From Straminergon stramineum (lineage: Eukaryota > Streptophyta > Bryopsida > Hypnales > Calliergonaceae), in assembly GCA_963920665.1 (NCBI GenBank), contig OY987263.1, positions 33,964,547 to 34,028,546 on the forward strand: a stretch of DNA of 64,000 nucleotides, written 5' to 3'. Made by a program: the position numbers and the translations under genes. This document shows, piece by piece, positions 1 through 12,033 of this stretch. The notes under the pieces are model-generated. The model was not told the DNA's origin, did no database searches, and was given only the letters and a program-made list of their open reading frames with translations. Numbering within the stretch: the first letter of the stretch is position 1; every line of letters begins with the position of its first letter.

Positions 1-1626
1 TCTTGCAAACTTATGTGAAACTAATAAAATATGTTGACATCCAGATTTCAAATTAAAATGATTAAGACTCTTAGGTATGTTGCAATTGAATTAGCAAACT
101 TTATGATTAAATTCTTATTTTGAGTGATTCCTCTATTGGAAGGACCATTCAAAATCCTTAATTTCAGGAGTCTGCAAGTTTAAAGAAGACAATTCCATTT
201 CCATTCAAAAATGAATATTTGGTCATAGACATTTAGTATTTTAGCCATGCCACATTTATATTACTTGCTAAATTATGAAAGCTATTCAAAAAATGTGATC
301 TTGTTGGTATTGTGAAATAGGTGCTTTACGATTTTATAGTCCTCTACCTTATTCATGTTACAAGTGTGTTGCTTCATTGTTTGTTGAGGTGAAAATAGGT
401 TTGAATACTTACTTTCCTTTATTGATTTATCCATCACATTATTCGCAAAGGAAAAAAGATTCCCATAACACACATGTGAAGAAAAAATGAGAAATCCATT
501 GGATTTTGACTAACATTAGAAAGGTATTGAAATGCATCAAATTGATTTTTAGGAAAGTTTCAGCTTAAGATAAAGGGAAAGGAAAAAAAAGAAAAAATGC
601 TAACATCTTCTATGAGTATATTCAATGTACAATAATATTATACAAAACAACATTCTATATTTAACATTGTTTTTCTAGAGTTTATCTTTTACCTTCACTT
701 TAATGCATTTCTAACACTATGTAAGTTCAAATTGGGTATCAAATTTTGATGGAGATGAGTAAGACATTGAAATGCATCAAAGATACTATTTTTCAAGCAA
801 TTGTGAAAGGAATCCTTGTAAATCAAAGACAACCCCAAGTATCCCAAGTAAAAAAAACGTTTTCATGAAAGATGACATAGTCCAACTTCACAAGCACACG
901 CAAAAAATGACACCTTTTTTTGAGCCAAATACTCTTTGATTTTCAATACTCTTTAGAAGACTATACTATTGTGTTATATCATGGGAAGCATCCAAACTTG
1001 ATGATGGTAGGGAGTGCCTAAGGTTTGACTTTCTTTCAAGTGGAGCCAAAATTGTGACAAAAAAAGAGTTAGAAAATCCAAAGATACTCAAAATACCTAA
1101 AACACACCTTGGTCTTTCAACTCTCCACCTATCATCTAGTTCCAACACTCCCTACTATTATAAACTCACTTTTGGGTGTTTTTTGATATATAGCAACAGC
1201 TACAATCAGAAGTTCTAGGATTGACTAAGCTTGCACATTGCTCCTTGAACAATACTCTACAAATGGTGAGTTTTTTTTTGTTCCTCCCATCAAACCAGAT
1301 GATTGTGCTTAGGCTGTGAATACTAGTTGGAATCAAACTATAAATGTCATGGACCCAACAAGTCCAATAAGCGTAACCATTTTGGGGTCTCTCTAAGGAC
1401 ATTTTGATCCTTCTAGGAAGTGTTACAGCTCAAGGAAAAGAAAAAGAAGAAAAGAAAAAGAAAAGAAAAAGCTGCCACCCCTAGTGGGTATTCAAGGGAT
1501 TGCTGCAGTAGAGCAGGCACGTCATCACTCCCACAACCCAAACCCTAATATGCCAACCCCACCCGCAAGCGAGCTTCCAGTCAGAGCATCCTTTTTCCCG
1601 GAGCCTCCGCTGCTCCGCCTTCTCCG

Positions 1627-1676
1627 TCGTCGTCGTCATCGTCATAGTCGTCATAGTTGTCATCGTCATCGCAGTA
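1627..1676. repeat. CGT/CAT trinucleotide microsatellite
   Basis: Imperfect run of cgt/cat triplets in the probable promoter or leader of the trihelix gene. It produces spurious Thr/Met-rich and His/Arg-rich open frames on the two strands. Confidence 0.85.
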
Positions 1677-1863
1677 GAATTGAATTTCGGTCATGCAGGC
1701 CGCGCTTCCTCTCTTCGCAACAACCAATTCCTCCCACTCACATCGCACCAAATCTGAAAGCTTGCCGTAGCCTCTACACCTTTTAACTTTGCATTATCAG
1801 CTCTCGCTGTGCCGCTTCTGCGAGGTTCATTGCACGCACACATCCGTCCGGCTCCTGAGAGTG

Positions 1864-1872
1864 AAACCCTAG
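1864..1872 (+). promoter_or_regulatory. Telo-box-like motif (AAACCCTAG)
   Basis: AAACCCTA motifs near transcription starts are a known feature of plant promoters of growth-related genes. This one lies about 480 bases upstream of the trihelix ATG. A similar AAACCCTAAT lies at 7924-7933, inside FAX intron 1. Function is inferred from the motif only. Confidence 0.4.
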
Positions 1873-2351
1873 CTAGCTTGTGCCACCTTTTCCGTTTCTA
1901 TTCGAGGTTTGCAGGGTTTGCAGTCGCCTTGGGGTGAAAAATTGAAGTTTTGAGCTCGATGTGGCTTAGTTTGTGTGGTTTTGAAGAATATTAGGTTTTG
2001 GTCGTACACTCCCCATCTTTGTGAGGTGACTCAATTGTGGAGGTCGTGGTGAAGGTGGAACGGAGATGGGATGATGTGCAGCTGGGGTTAATTACGAGGA
2101 ACAGAGGACGAGAGCGCGGTTTGTAATTTGAAGAAGGGGATGCGTACAATTGGGCAGGGGAAACAGTTTAGATGAGGCTGGCGATGTGAAAAGGGAGTGG
2201 AGTGAAGAAGAGTCGATGTTTGTGTGGCAAGAACTGGAACCTAGTGTTTTGTATGCGACGAATTGAAGGAGTGGGGAGAAAGAGATAGAGAAGCGCGCGA
2301 GAGAAGCCTCTTCCTTGCTCTTTGGGAAAATCGTACTCCCTATGATCAGAG

Positions 2352-3958
2352 ATGGACCTCCATAGTGGTGAGTATCGGCCGGACATTTCCCTGGTGGATC
2401 CCAACCACTCTCCCAACGAAGGCGAGGAGCCTCACTTGTCGGACCCGGACCAGATTTTGCACGGCAGCAATGGCAGTCACGCGAACGGCAACAGTCACTT
2501 GCTCGACGGGAGCAACCACCATCCGCTCATCGCGCTGGATGACGAGGTGGTGTATGGGCATCCGCAGGGCTCCCGGTGTGGGCGGATCTACAAGAAGAGC
2601 AATTGGGTGGTGGAGGAGATGCTGATTTTGCAGGCGGCCAAGAGGGAGGATCTGCACCGCCATGAACGGGGGGTGAAAGGCTCCCAGAACCCTGCGCAGG
2701 AGAGGTGGAGCTGGATCGAGGACTATTGCTGGGCTTCGGGGGCGCATCGAAGTGCGCAGCAGTGCCATGACAAGTGGGAGGTCATCTCGACCGCGTATAA
2801 AAAGGTGTACAACAATGAGAAGTATGTGTGCAATGGACAGAAGTCGTATTGGAACATGTCGCCCGAGGAGCGCAAGAGGAATAAACTGCCGCCCAACTTT
2901 CAAAAGGAGATTTTCAATGCATTACTCGAGTGGTGTAATACCAAGAGCAAGAATTCGGACTCGGGCGAGCTGGTGGTGGATACTTCGGGGCCGTTGGGGC
3001 CATCTGCAGGTACCCTACTCAAGTTCTGCCTTTGGTTCTACTTGGTTGTCCATGATTTCTTGTCATCAATTTACGACAGCACAGCTTTATATTTAGATGC
3101 GTTGATGACGTTTAAGTTTGTGGCTGAAAATATTTGTGATCAGTATCCATGTAGTGTCCTCCCTTTGTCTTTCTTTCCTGCTAATTTTCATTCCATCTGA
3201 AGCTTGTAGCTATTAAAGCTATGTTAATGTATGTGTGTTCTATATCTATATTCTGTTCATTGGATTCTTTCTCTCATCTGCATGCTGTATGGTAGTGCTT
3301 TTGGGATGCCCTTTTCAAACTTTGGTGGTAAGCAGAAAAAACCCACGATCAGAGGAAATATTTGTTTTCATAGAGATAGAGATTAAGTTTTCGAGCAAGC
3401 TATCCCACAAATCATCAAATCACAGCAGTGTGAATTTAGATTCTCCATTCCCTTAAGATTTTGAAGGATGTAGTGCTCAACTGAGCTATTATTTTTTTAA
3501 TTTCTTGGGTTTGTGATGAGGCCTGCTGCGAGAAATCTCTGTGACGATAAAGACTTTAAATTATATCGATATCTAGGACTACTCGATATAAATCTGAGTA
3601 TTTCTCCCTTGCAGGTGTGAAAGCAGAGCTTGTGGACTCTGAAGACGAGAGTGGGGAAGAAACAAGTGGCCCAAACCAGTCTGGGAAGAAGAGGAAGTGG
3701 GCAAAGATGAATGAAGGCCTGGCCACGATCCTGGTCCGCAACAACAAGAACGTGGTTGAAGCGATGTTGGAGTCTGAAGATCGGAAAGACAAGCGGCATC
3801 GAGAGGATATTGAAATGGAGAGGGTGAAGCTCGAGTTGGAAAAGGAGAAATTCCGGGGTGCTATGAAACTGGGAAGTGGCTACATAGATGCCCTGGTTAA
3901 TATAGGAGATGGTCTGAAGCAGCTTAGTGCTGCACTTTGTGCAAATATCCACTCCTGA
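2352..3958 (+). CDS. Trihelix (Myb/SANT-like) transcription factor, two exons
   Basis: Coding exons are 2352-3009 and 3615-3958, joined across a GT-AG intron (phase 1, a Gly codon is split), giving 333 residues. Residues 1-80 are acidic and Asn/His/Ser-rich. Residues about 83-153 form the helical DNA-binding domain: SNWVVEEM, then the WSWIEDYCW block and QQCHDKWEVI, the spaced aromatic residues expected of the trihelix (GT factor) family. A helix at about 178-196 follows (LPPNFQKEIFNALLEW). Exon 2 carries an acidic stretch, a basic GKKRKW motif (possible nuclear signal) and a long charged coiled coil (REDIEMERVKLELEKEKF), as in trihelix proteins that dimerise. It should act in the nucleus as a DNA-binding regulator; targets cannot be told. 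The ATG at 2352 precedes the acidic leader. The open frame runs on past 3009 to 3200 only because the intron lacks an early stop. The exact trihelix subfamily is not certain. Confidence 0.85.
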
Positions 3959-5777
3959 TATGTGTTGTTTTGCTGGTCTTTGCTACAAGCAAAGATCAGG
4001 GTCTTGATTGTTAGGTTTCACAAGCTGACGCGGAGGAATCCCGTCTGAGAATGCTGTTGCTAACAATATCCTGGAGATCATTATCGGAGCCGTTTTTAAA
4101 GGCATCTGTGCTCAGCTTTGTTGCTTTGTTTTGCGGCACATCTGCTGTTCGTAGGTGCAGTCATTAGCTGCTGCAAGACCTTCATTGAAAGAGCAAGGAT
4201 ATTATTTTCAGGACATTTGCAAACAAGTGTCTTAACCTAGTTAATTTTCAGACAGAAGAGCAATGGATGCAGTCTATCTTGTAGTGCTCGTTTTTGAAGG
4301 TCTTGATGAGCCACGAACTATTCTGTTGTGGTAACTGATGATTTCACTTTGCCTAGTCATGGGTTCTTTATACTGTCGACCTTTCTATGTTGAATATAGT
4401 GACAGTTGTTGCTTTATACTTACAAGTCATTGTTGTAGAGTTGACAACTGGTTGTGAAGCACCTTGTGAGAGATACGGTAAGACTGCAGAGTTATTTTTT
4501 GAACGTGTAGGAACCTTTGAAGACCGTGTCTCCCACGATGCACGTCCACGGAGACTTGAACACAGTACTGGTATCACTGCATGTATGGTAGCCTGCACTT
4601 TTCTGCAAGGTTGCAGATTTTTGCCAGGGGTTGGACTACGTGATTGGCCACCGCTCAGGAAATATTGCATGGTTTTCTGTGACCTTGACTGTCACATTAT
4701 TAGCGTTGACAGTTCAGTTTTCTGTAAGACCTACATCTGATTGCAATCGAGCAAATCCCACCGGTGGTGTTAGGATAGAACCTCTTCTCTGAAATCATAA
4801 TCAGTGTGATGAGGCGGGACATCCAGTGGTGCCACAAAGCAGGCATGAAGCCCAAGTACAGTACATTTTTTTAAAACCCTAGAAATGTTTGAGGTGAGCC
4901 ACTGCGTATTGTACCATTTCCGCAACTGTAGGAATGACCACGCAAGAAGCTCTAGTTTGTCTATTAGTCTATCGGCCATCCATCTTTGAGTTCACATGAC
5001 AGTGTCAAAGACGCTGAAACACTCCTCTAGGACGAGGCAGAGGCCACCTCTCCCTCTCTTAATTTTCGAATTTCCTGATCAAATTTCGATAGCTTACAAG
5101 CTCCAACATTCAAGACTTTTGAATTACAATCAGTGTACTTGCCAGCAGGTCATTGTGTCCAATCTACCCAAAGGGCACAAGTCTTTCTATGGTTACTACA
5201 GTACACAGAGAAGCAAACTGCTGGTAAACTATGTCAATATCTGGAACTCTGGAGATAGTCAAGTCCAGTCCAGTATTAAGAAAGAATAGCATAACATCAT
5301 TTAGGATGGACACAATAGTCCAGGACAGTATTGTGATCAGAAACAGTAATATTGCGCAAAATACCCAAAGGAAGGCTTTTCTCTTCGCTGCCCTATCAAC
5401 ACGCTGGACGACACTTCCTTCTCCCCAACTGAACTTCTCAAATTATAGGTTCAAAATATCTACAGACTGCAGTCTCACATCCATCAGAAATCTTAAATCG
5501 TTGAGATTGCCGAGTCCAAGAAAAAAAAAGTCATTACCAAGTTCTCCACAGCTTCCTGTTGGATGCTCGAGACACTGTCTTGAGTAGAATCTTGATTTGA
5601 GGGACACAGCACTCAAGCTCCGGGCATTTGCGTTCTCAAAACACACTTCACTCACTTTCTTATGGCTAGAATGGGAATTAGTGGCCACAGAGGGGGACTG
5701 AATATTAAACTTCGTATGATGGTATAACCTAGCTTTTCAGAGTCATATGTGACCTGAAAACTGAGGAGTACTTCTCA
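3959..5777. other. 3' flank of trihelix gene and spacer
   Basis: Probably holds the 3' untranslated region of the trihelix gene. Several 70-118 residue open frames occur on both strands, but none shows a recognisable domain, a convincing start or splice sites. I see no gene. The FAX stop codon on the opposite strand is at 5778-5780. Confidence 0.5.
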
Positions 5778-8489
5778 CTAATTTGACTGAGGCTTGGGCT
5801 TTTTAGGAGGATTTCCACCAGACACTAAAACGTAAATATAGAAGGCCAACATTGCACCACTTATTAGGCCTGTAATTGCTGTTGGGAAGAATGCTTTGGT
5901 CACAGTGTATCGCCGGTAGAACCTGGTTCAAAAAATAGAGTTCTAAATGTAAATATTTGTAATAAAATGCAAAAAGCATGAGGAAATAAGAAGGGATACA
6001 AGAGCAACTCTAGCTCGCCAAGCAACAGAAACGAGAGAAGACACCAGACGCAGGCAATCAAGAGAATTTTTAAAAATCAGGACTGTAGCAAAATAAATGC
6101 ACAGCAATCAGAATAAGATAAAAATGATGATGATCTATTTCTGCCTTTCTCCAGAACATGCTCAATGTGGTGTAAAACGCGTTTGAACAAATTTCATTTT
6201 CAAGAACATATGAGAGATTCAGACCGACTACTTAATTCGACATTAGAAGGCAGAAGAATAAACGCAGAAGGAGAGAAAGACCTGAGGAAGATGAAGGCAG
6301 TGATGGCAGCTTGGCCCTGGATGTAAGGGATAGAGGACTCCCCTAGCTTCCACTTCTTCAAGCTGGTCACACTCAAGAAAAGGATTGCACTTCCCAGAAG
6401 TACACCGAACCTGATGGCAGAGGTCGAACCATATATTATAAACCAGAGTAGACCACCGATAGTGAGAAATCCACCGAACGGGAGTCCTAAGCAGAAGTCA
6501 TGAATCTTGGAACCAGTTTTCCCAGATTCCGAATAGTGCGCATTCAAGGCTGTTTCAGCAACTTCCTTCACTGGTTCTGGCCCATTCTCCACAACAAATG
6601 CCAAATTATCTTTTTGCTTGAACGCTGTCTCCTGTGCTGTTGCAGTCAGCTTTTGTCGAGCTAGCTCGGCTTGCTCTAGGAGCTGATTTGTGATGTCTTT
6701 CAGCTTCTCCAGTTCCTGAAGATCGTCAACGCTCAAGTCAGATGTTTACTACAACACAGATCACCATCTAGGTCTCATCGCCAGAGAGCATATCTACAAA
6801 TGTTAAACTCAACGCCTAGACACTGAAGTGTTGGTCAATAGTTCGTGTCTCAAATATTTCAAGAATGAGTGCAATCAAAATAGTATGCGAGGTGTCAAAG
6901 TTCCCACTTAAAGCCTCGTGTGTCCGATTGGTCAATCTCCATATCTATAGGAGTTGAAATAAATTAGTAGGGAATCGTCAAGAAAAGGAACAAAGTGTAC
7001 CAATAGAAAGCAGCAATGATACCCTACAATTTGGAGCGACAGAAAGATGTTCTGCGAGTTGCTATAATTGACCAACAGCTTGTATTAACTTGGAAGGTAA
7101 GTTCAAGAAAACCCTCAGTTTAGCAAATGAAAGAAGTATACCCACCCAAATGCCTCAACTGCCAAAGACCTTTAAAACCCTTGGAGTCTCGTACAACGGT
7201 GGCCATTTCAAATATAGGACTGCCTTTCGTACAAACCTATAATTCTACAACCGTGAGTAAAGAAATAACTGTTTAGGCTATTCACATAATTCACGGTTCC
7301 AAAACGAGAATAATGCTAAGTTGACATTGTGGTCATTAAATAATCCTAGCTAAGACCCGAAGAAAGCCTAATAAATAAGCAAGACCTCGATCCGTTAGCA
7401 ATAGGTTGGCTAACAAGTTGCAAAAGAAACAGAATCTAAAAATCTCCAATACTTCAAATATTTCATTCACTGATAGTTTTTAATTGCCCTGCGGCGTCAC
7501 CTGCAAAGAAAAGCAAATGTATACTCCATTCCATGCAAAGCGCAAGACACAAATGGCGCAAACCCAACCCTAGTAAGCTACTACTTCAGCACGGCTCTCC
7601 AACTTTCCCACCACCGTTTTAAAGTCCTACAAGCTACGACCAAAGTAACCCTAATACAGTGCGCAAGATCGCGATCGTCTGGCACCAGATCGGCTATCAA
7701 GTAGCGCACATTAAGGCAAAAAAGTCCTAAACCCCTCCGGTACCTTGACTATTTTACTCAGTCATAATTTTTTGCAATTGGCTCATGTTTCTGAGTCAGA
7801 CACATGGTATCCATTGCAAGTAAGAAATGGCCGTTGCAACCCCACACCTTTTTGACCGTTTCCTCCGCACGGCTCTGCGCCTTTCCCACTACCATTTTAA
7901 AATCCTACAAGCTCCGATAAAAGAAACCCTAATCGCGATCGCCTAGTACCCGATCGTCTGTAAAAGTAGCCCACAGAAAGAAAAGAAAAAAAGCAGTCCT
8001 AAAACCCTCCGATATCTCAAACATTTTGAGTTAGTGATAATTTCTGCGATTGGCTAATGTCTCTTCTACACAAGACTCAGACGCATGGTATCCATTCCAA
8101 GCAAACAATGGCGCAACCCCAACCTTGTTGGCCGTTTCCCCCGCATGGCTCTGCGCCTTCCCCACCACCGTTTTCATATCCTCCACCTTGTTACTGAACG
8201 ACTGCTTGGACTCCTCCTTGGCCTCCTCCACGCCTCGCCCGGCTTCACTGGCCACCTCTTCCACCTCATCCGCCGAGGAGGAGGAAGCTCTCGTCTGCCA
8301 CTTGGGGAAGTCTGCTCTCTTGGAGGACGTTCCGCTTCGCAAGCTCAAGCTCAAGGGTGCGGATCGCAGCGACCCGGCCACCTGCAAACGCGCAGGGGAG
8401 GTCGCGACGCCCGATCGTCCGATCGCCAATGAGGGGAGAACGGAGCACACCACGGACGACGAAGACGACATCGCGCGCATGCACTCCAT
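5778..8489 (-). CDS. Plastid fatty-acid export protein, FAX/TMEM14 family
   Basis: Minus-strand gene. FAX proteins of the TMEM14 family move free fatty acids across the plastid inner envelope. Exon 1 (8489-8124) starts at ATG 8489 and encodes a Ser/Ala/Arg-rich plastid transit peptide (about 60 residues), then an acidic amphipathic segment (EEVASEAGRGVEEAKEESKQ), as in FAX forms with an N-terminal helix. The conserved core is on exon 6731-6282: a coiled segment (DDLQELEKLKDITNQLLEQA), then hydrophobic helices around LPFGGFLTIGGLLWFIIYG and FGVLLGSAILFLS, with the KKWKLGESSIPYIQGQAAI block. The last exon, 5922-5778, carries FYRRYTVTKAFFPTAITG, a final membrane helix and a Lys/Pro-rich tail. 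The joint between the last two exons is clean (AG|GT, Arg codon). The joint between exon 1 and the core exon is not: the best donor (8124, phase 0) and the acceptor before 6731 (phase 2) disagree, so a small exon may be missing or another donor may be used. Confidence 0.82.
7500..7960. repeat. Two decayed tandem copies of the FAX exon 1 end
   Basis: Segments at about 7520-7700 and 7760-7960 resemble 8050-8180, the end of FAX exon 1 and the start of its intron. Shared words in the same order and orientation include tccat.ccaagca, aatggcgcaa.ccc, ggctct.cgcctttcccac and accgttttaaa. The upstream copies carry indels and stops and are not coding. A strong acceptor on the minus strand sits next to the outer copy at 7501-7510. 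I read this as an old partial tandem duplication now inside the intron. Confidence 0.65.
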
Positions 8490-8936
8490 CTCGACGGAAA
8501 GGAGGAAAGAAGCAAAGCTGAGCCTACCAAAACCCAGCAAAAATTGAGAAGCTCACGAAGCAGTGGAGAGCAATGGCGACATGCCCAAGTCTGCGAAACG
8601 CAGTGCGATCGAGAAATTTGGCTAAGAAGCAGCGCTGCGAAAAGGGGCGCAACCGAAGTCGTACGTGCGTGCGTCAAACACACAGGCAACAGGAGGGTGG
8701 GCAGGACGGGGGGAATTCCGGGGGCTTTGCGGGCGTGATCCAGGGTCTCACGGACAGGAATCCCACGCTACAGGGGACGCCCGCTTGCGTCCCGCAGTCG
8801 TTTAGGAGCTTGCACGGGACTCGAGGTCCAGCGATTCGGCCGCGGAGGGACGCGAGTCTGGCGGCAGGGGGCAACCGTTGCGGCCCTCGGCGGCGGAGTC
8901 GGCGCTGTGGTTTCTTTCACCGTTTTTGAACTGAGT

Positions 8937-10926
8937 TAAGGTAACTCAGGGGAAATAGCCCATAGCGGTCAGAAATAGGAGTTTACCGTCATGCCATTGC
9001 TGAAATTTTTAATTTTTTTCTCACATAAAGACAAGTGTGAGAAATAGCAAGAGCAATTAAAATTATATTTTTTTTGACAAAGTATGAATTTGTTATGAGC
9101 TTATGAAGCATTTTGCCCATCATGGCAAAAGACTCTCTAGACTATCCCAAAACCAACAAAAACTTTATCCATAATGCTCATCTTACTCAACCAAAGCAAT
9201 CACAATATTTTTTAACTTGGAAGGTCTAAAATAGCCACTTCCTACAATGAATTTACATTGCAAAGTTGGAAGTTCCTAATGAGGTCACTAATCACTTCAT
9301 TACTATTAGCTAAAACATTGATTGTGGCTCAGATCTCATTTATTGGAAAAAAATTGTGATGGGGTTATTCCCTAGTTGTCCATCAAAGTCCGGGAAGAAC
9401 CATCGGCTAGTTCAAAGTTAGCAGGTGGAATTGGTAAAAAAATTGGTTGGAAATTGAAAACATTGGCAAAAAATAGTGGAAAGAAACAAAAAATAATCGA
9501 TGTTGAATGGAAAATAGAGAAAATAAACGGACTCTGTACTTGAAAAAATTGTTCAATTTGGGAAGTGAAGGAAAATAGTTGATAAAACTCAAAAAACTTC
9601 TCGAACATTGGTGTTCACAATGGGTCTTTTGACTACAATTATCGGTGTTCTACCTCACACCTAAAAGCATTTGAATAATCAATTCAACATTATTTCCATT
9701 ATTATATTAAAAAAGATTTTGTGAGATCTTGTTGGTAATCGAAAGGAGATTCTAGATTCTTGTAGAATGTATTTTTTGAATACTATAGGAAGAAAACTAT
9801 GAATTTTCAAAGTGCTAAAAGTAGGTGATTCTAAAATCAACCCTAGACTTTTATGAATAGTGGGATTGCATTTTAGGCAAGAATATATAGGAGTTGGTTC
9901 TAAACATAGTAAAAAATAGGTGTTTTTACCAATGTTAAAAATTTGTATTGACATCAAAAATTTAGATGTGGATTTAGAAAAAGAGCCACTCAGGGCATCT
10001 CTAGTGGTATGTGAAAAGTTCTTCAAAACAAGACACTATATTTAAAATTTGGATAATGTATCACTTGTACATTTTACTCAAACTCATGCAACTTATTATT
10101 TTAGCTTCCAACAAATGGCAAGTTTCCTAGTGTGCAAAAACAAAAAAAATCTCCTCACTAGTGATGTCAATGTAACATTTTGAAGATGAATTATAGTATT
10201 TTTTAGACTTTCAAAACAAAAAAAATTGCATTTAGTATCTAGAGTTTAGAAGTAGGATTTTAGGGTTTCAATAGGACCACAATTTATTGCTCACTTTTCA
10301 TCCAAATAATGCCGAAGAGGGCTTAAAAGTTCAACCAATAGAGATGTTTTGAAGGCATCTCCACTAACATGGAGCAGGCAAGCATTTAGCTACAAGATGT
10401 GAATTTTTTTCATTAACTTTGGATGCTTATATCTCACAATTCGTGAAGTCAAATGGGCTGAAATTTTTTCTAAACATTCTCACAATAGTGTAGAATAACA
10501 TTGTGTTTCTGAAAATGAAATTTTTAAAGTTTTCACTCAATGCACTAAAAGTAACAATTTTAGAACAATAGTCAAAACTTTTGAAAAAAACTCTACATAT
10601 TAAAAAAATATTTAAAGATTTATAATTAAAAAATTTTAAGAATAATTCTCAATGTACAAGAAATCATCAAAATATTCATTGTGTGTTGCCGATTTATTTT
10701 CCCTCTACATATTGCACAATGATTGAGAATAATAGAGATCCTTCATTGCTTCTAAAATTTGCAAGCATGTACCTAATAAGATGTAATCCCCAATGGTATA
10801 GAAGTTCAAGTGTGAGTATAGAAAAAATCTCAAACCATGCCAATAGGCTTGAAGTTTGTTGACATTGATTGTTTTAGGTAGTGATGAAAAAAACTTCTCA
10901 CCTCTTTTCACACATTACAATGTTAT
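8937..10926. other. AT-rich spacer, no gene seen
   Basis: The base composition drops sharply to AT-rich after about 8,940. The open frames here (for example minus strand 9679-10026) are AT-rich, low in complexity and without recognisable domains. The only structure noted is a possible small TIR element at 9993-10348. Confidence 0.6.
9993..10348. mobile_element. Candidate MITE with GGGCATCTC-like termini
   Basis: The left end reads gggcatctctagtgg. The right end, read on the other strand, is aaaacatctctattgg. Ends of the type GGCATCTCYARTGG are common in plant Harbinger-type and hAT-type miniature elements. The interior is AT-rich and non-coding. I could not find a convincing target duplication, so the limits are approximate. 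Confidence 0.35.
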
Positions 10927-12028
10927 TGTCACGACCCTCATCACAAGGCGTGCCCGTGTCACCTTGGTGAGCAAGGGGGACATTGGGGGTGACTCCCCAA
11001 GCCTTGCAAGAGATGAGGTGAGGGGGACTAGGAGTCCCGAGCAATCAGAGCGATGTAACGCTCTGATCCGGACGAATTTGGGGGCGTGTGATACGTGCTT
11101 GGAAAGGTTTTGAGAAGACGCTTCTAGCCGTCCAAAGAACGTGTGATTTGGACTTGCGAGTCGAAAGTTATGGGCGTTCAAAGTTGGGGGTGTCCCGGTC
11201 GCGCCGGGAGTGTCCCGAATCTTTGAAGGGCGATATCTTTGCGATTACTTGTCCGAATGGAGCAAGTGAGTAGTCCATCGGCATCTACGCGTCGCGTAGA
11301 TGTCAAAAATGGGGTCGCATGTGCAATTTGAATCCCGGACCGCAAAGTTATGCCGGGTGAAAGTTCGGGAGTCCCAAAGTAGTGCGAACCGGGAGAAACG
11401 GAGTGGTCTTCCAAAACCAAAGAGTGTTTGAGAGTCCCCCTTAACATACAAGGGGGGGGGGCTGCCGAATCCCGCAGAGAGTACTATGAGGAGGGGTGGT
11501 CTCCCTCCTCACTCCCAGATGGTGCCATGGTGAGCCTAAGTGGCCCCGGGTAGTGAGGTTAGTGTTGGAGCCTCACTACCACTTGTGTGTTACTATGGAG
11601 TGCTTGTGCACTCCTTGATACCGGTTGGGTGGTGTCTCACTCCACACTAGGCCATGGTGTGAGTCCCGTTTGGTGAGTCCCGATTAGGGAGTCCCGAAAT
11701 GAGTTGGGTTGGGCCTAGTGGGGAGTTGGGTCCCATTCAAGGGCGGTTAGCACTGGTGGGAGTGGTGCCTCACTGAGTGCTTGGACATCAATGGAAGTTC
11801 CACCCCATGTCATCAAATGACATGCCCGATGTCTTATGGGAGTTAAGTATTGGAAGGAGAGGATTGGGAGTCACGGAGGAATGGGGAACCGCGTGACTTG
11901 AGTTAGAACCTAACATTGTGGGTGCGTGGCATGTGCAGTGTTAGGAGAGCGTGAACCTTAGTGGCACTAAGGTGTTAAGTATTTGGAAAGTGAGCTTAAG
12001 GTGGTAAGTGTTACTAAGGGGCGCGACA
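10927..12028 (+). mobile_element. Solo LTR of a retrotransposon with 5-bp target duplication
   Basis: The 1,102-bp unit begins TGTCACGACC and ends GGGGCGCGACA, so it has TG...CA ends with TGTC/GACA inverted termini. It is flanked by the 5-bp direct repeat gttat at 10922-10926 and 12029-12033. These are the hallmarks of an LTR left after recombination between the two LTRs of a full element: no internal domain, primer-binding site or polyprotein lies on either side. It is GC-richer than its surroundings. A second copy of the same family starts at 63017. The open frames within it are not retroviral-type proteins. Confidence 0.88.
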
Positions 12029-12033
12029 GTTAT

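Larger units (their letters stand above)
1..2040. other. AT-rich spacer and 5' leader region of the trihelix gene
   Basis: The first 1.4 kb is AT-rich, with stops in every frame and no coding signal that I can see. From about 1,440 the base composition changes to GC-richer sequence leading into the trihelix gene, so the promoter and 5' untranslated leader probably lie between about 1,450 and 2,350. The short open frames here are low-complexity readings of a CGT/CAT repeat. Confidence 0.6.

Noticed and set aside
2346..2903. 185-codon minus-strand frame over the trihelix exon
   Set aside because: Shadow of the trihelix exon; composition is that of a reverse reading and no domain is visible.
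3010..3200. C-terminal extension of the trihelix frame into the following sequence
   Set aside because: It is hydrophobic and unlike the family. A GT donor at 3010 and an acceptor before 3615 give the expected coiled-coil tail.
10856..11451. Short open frames inside the LTR, also seen in the copy at 63,000
   Set aside because: They overlap on both strands, are not conserved in frame between the two copies because of indels, and LTRs of this type do not code.
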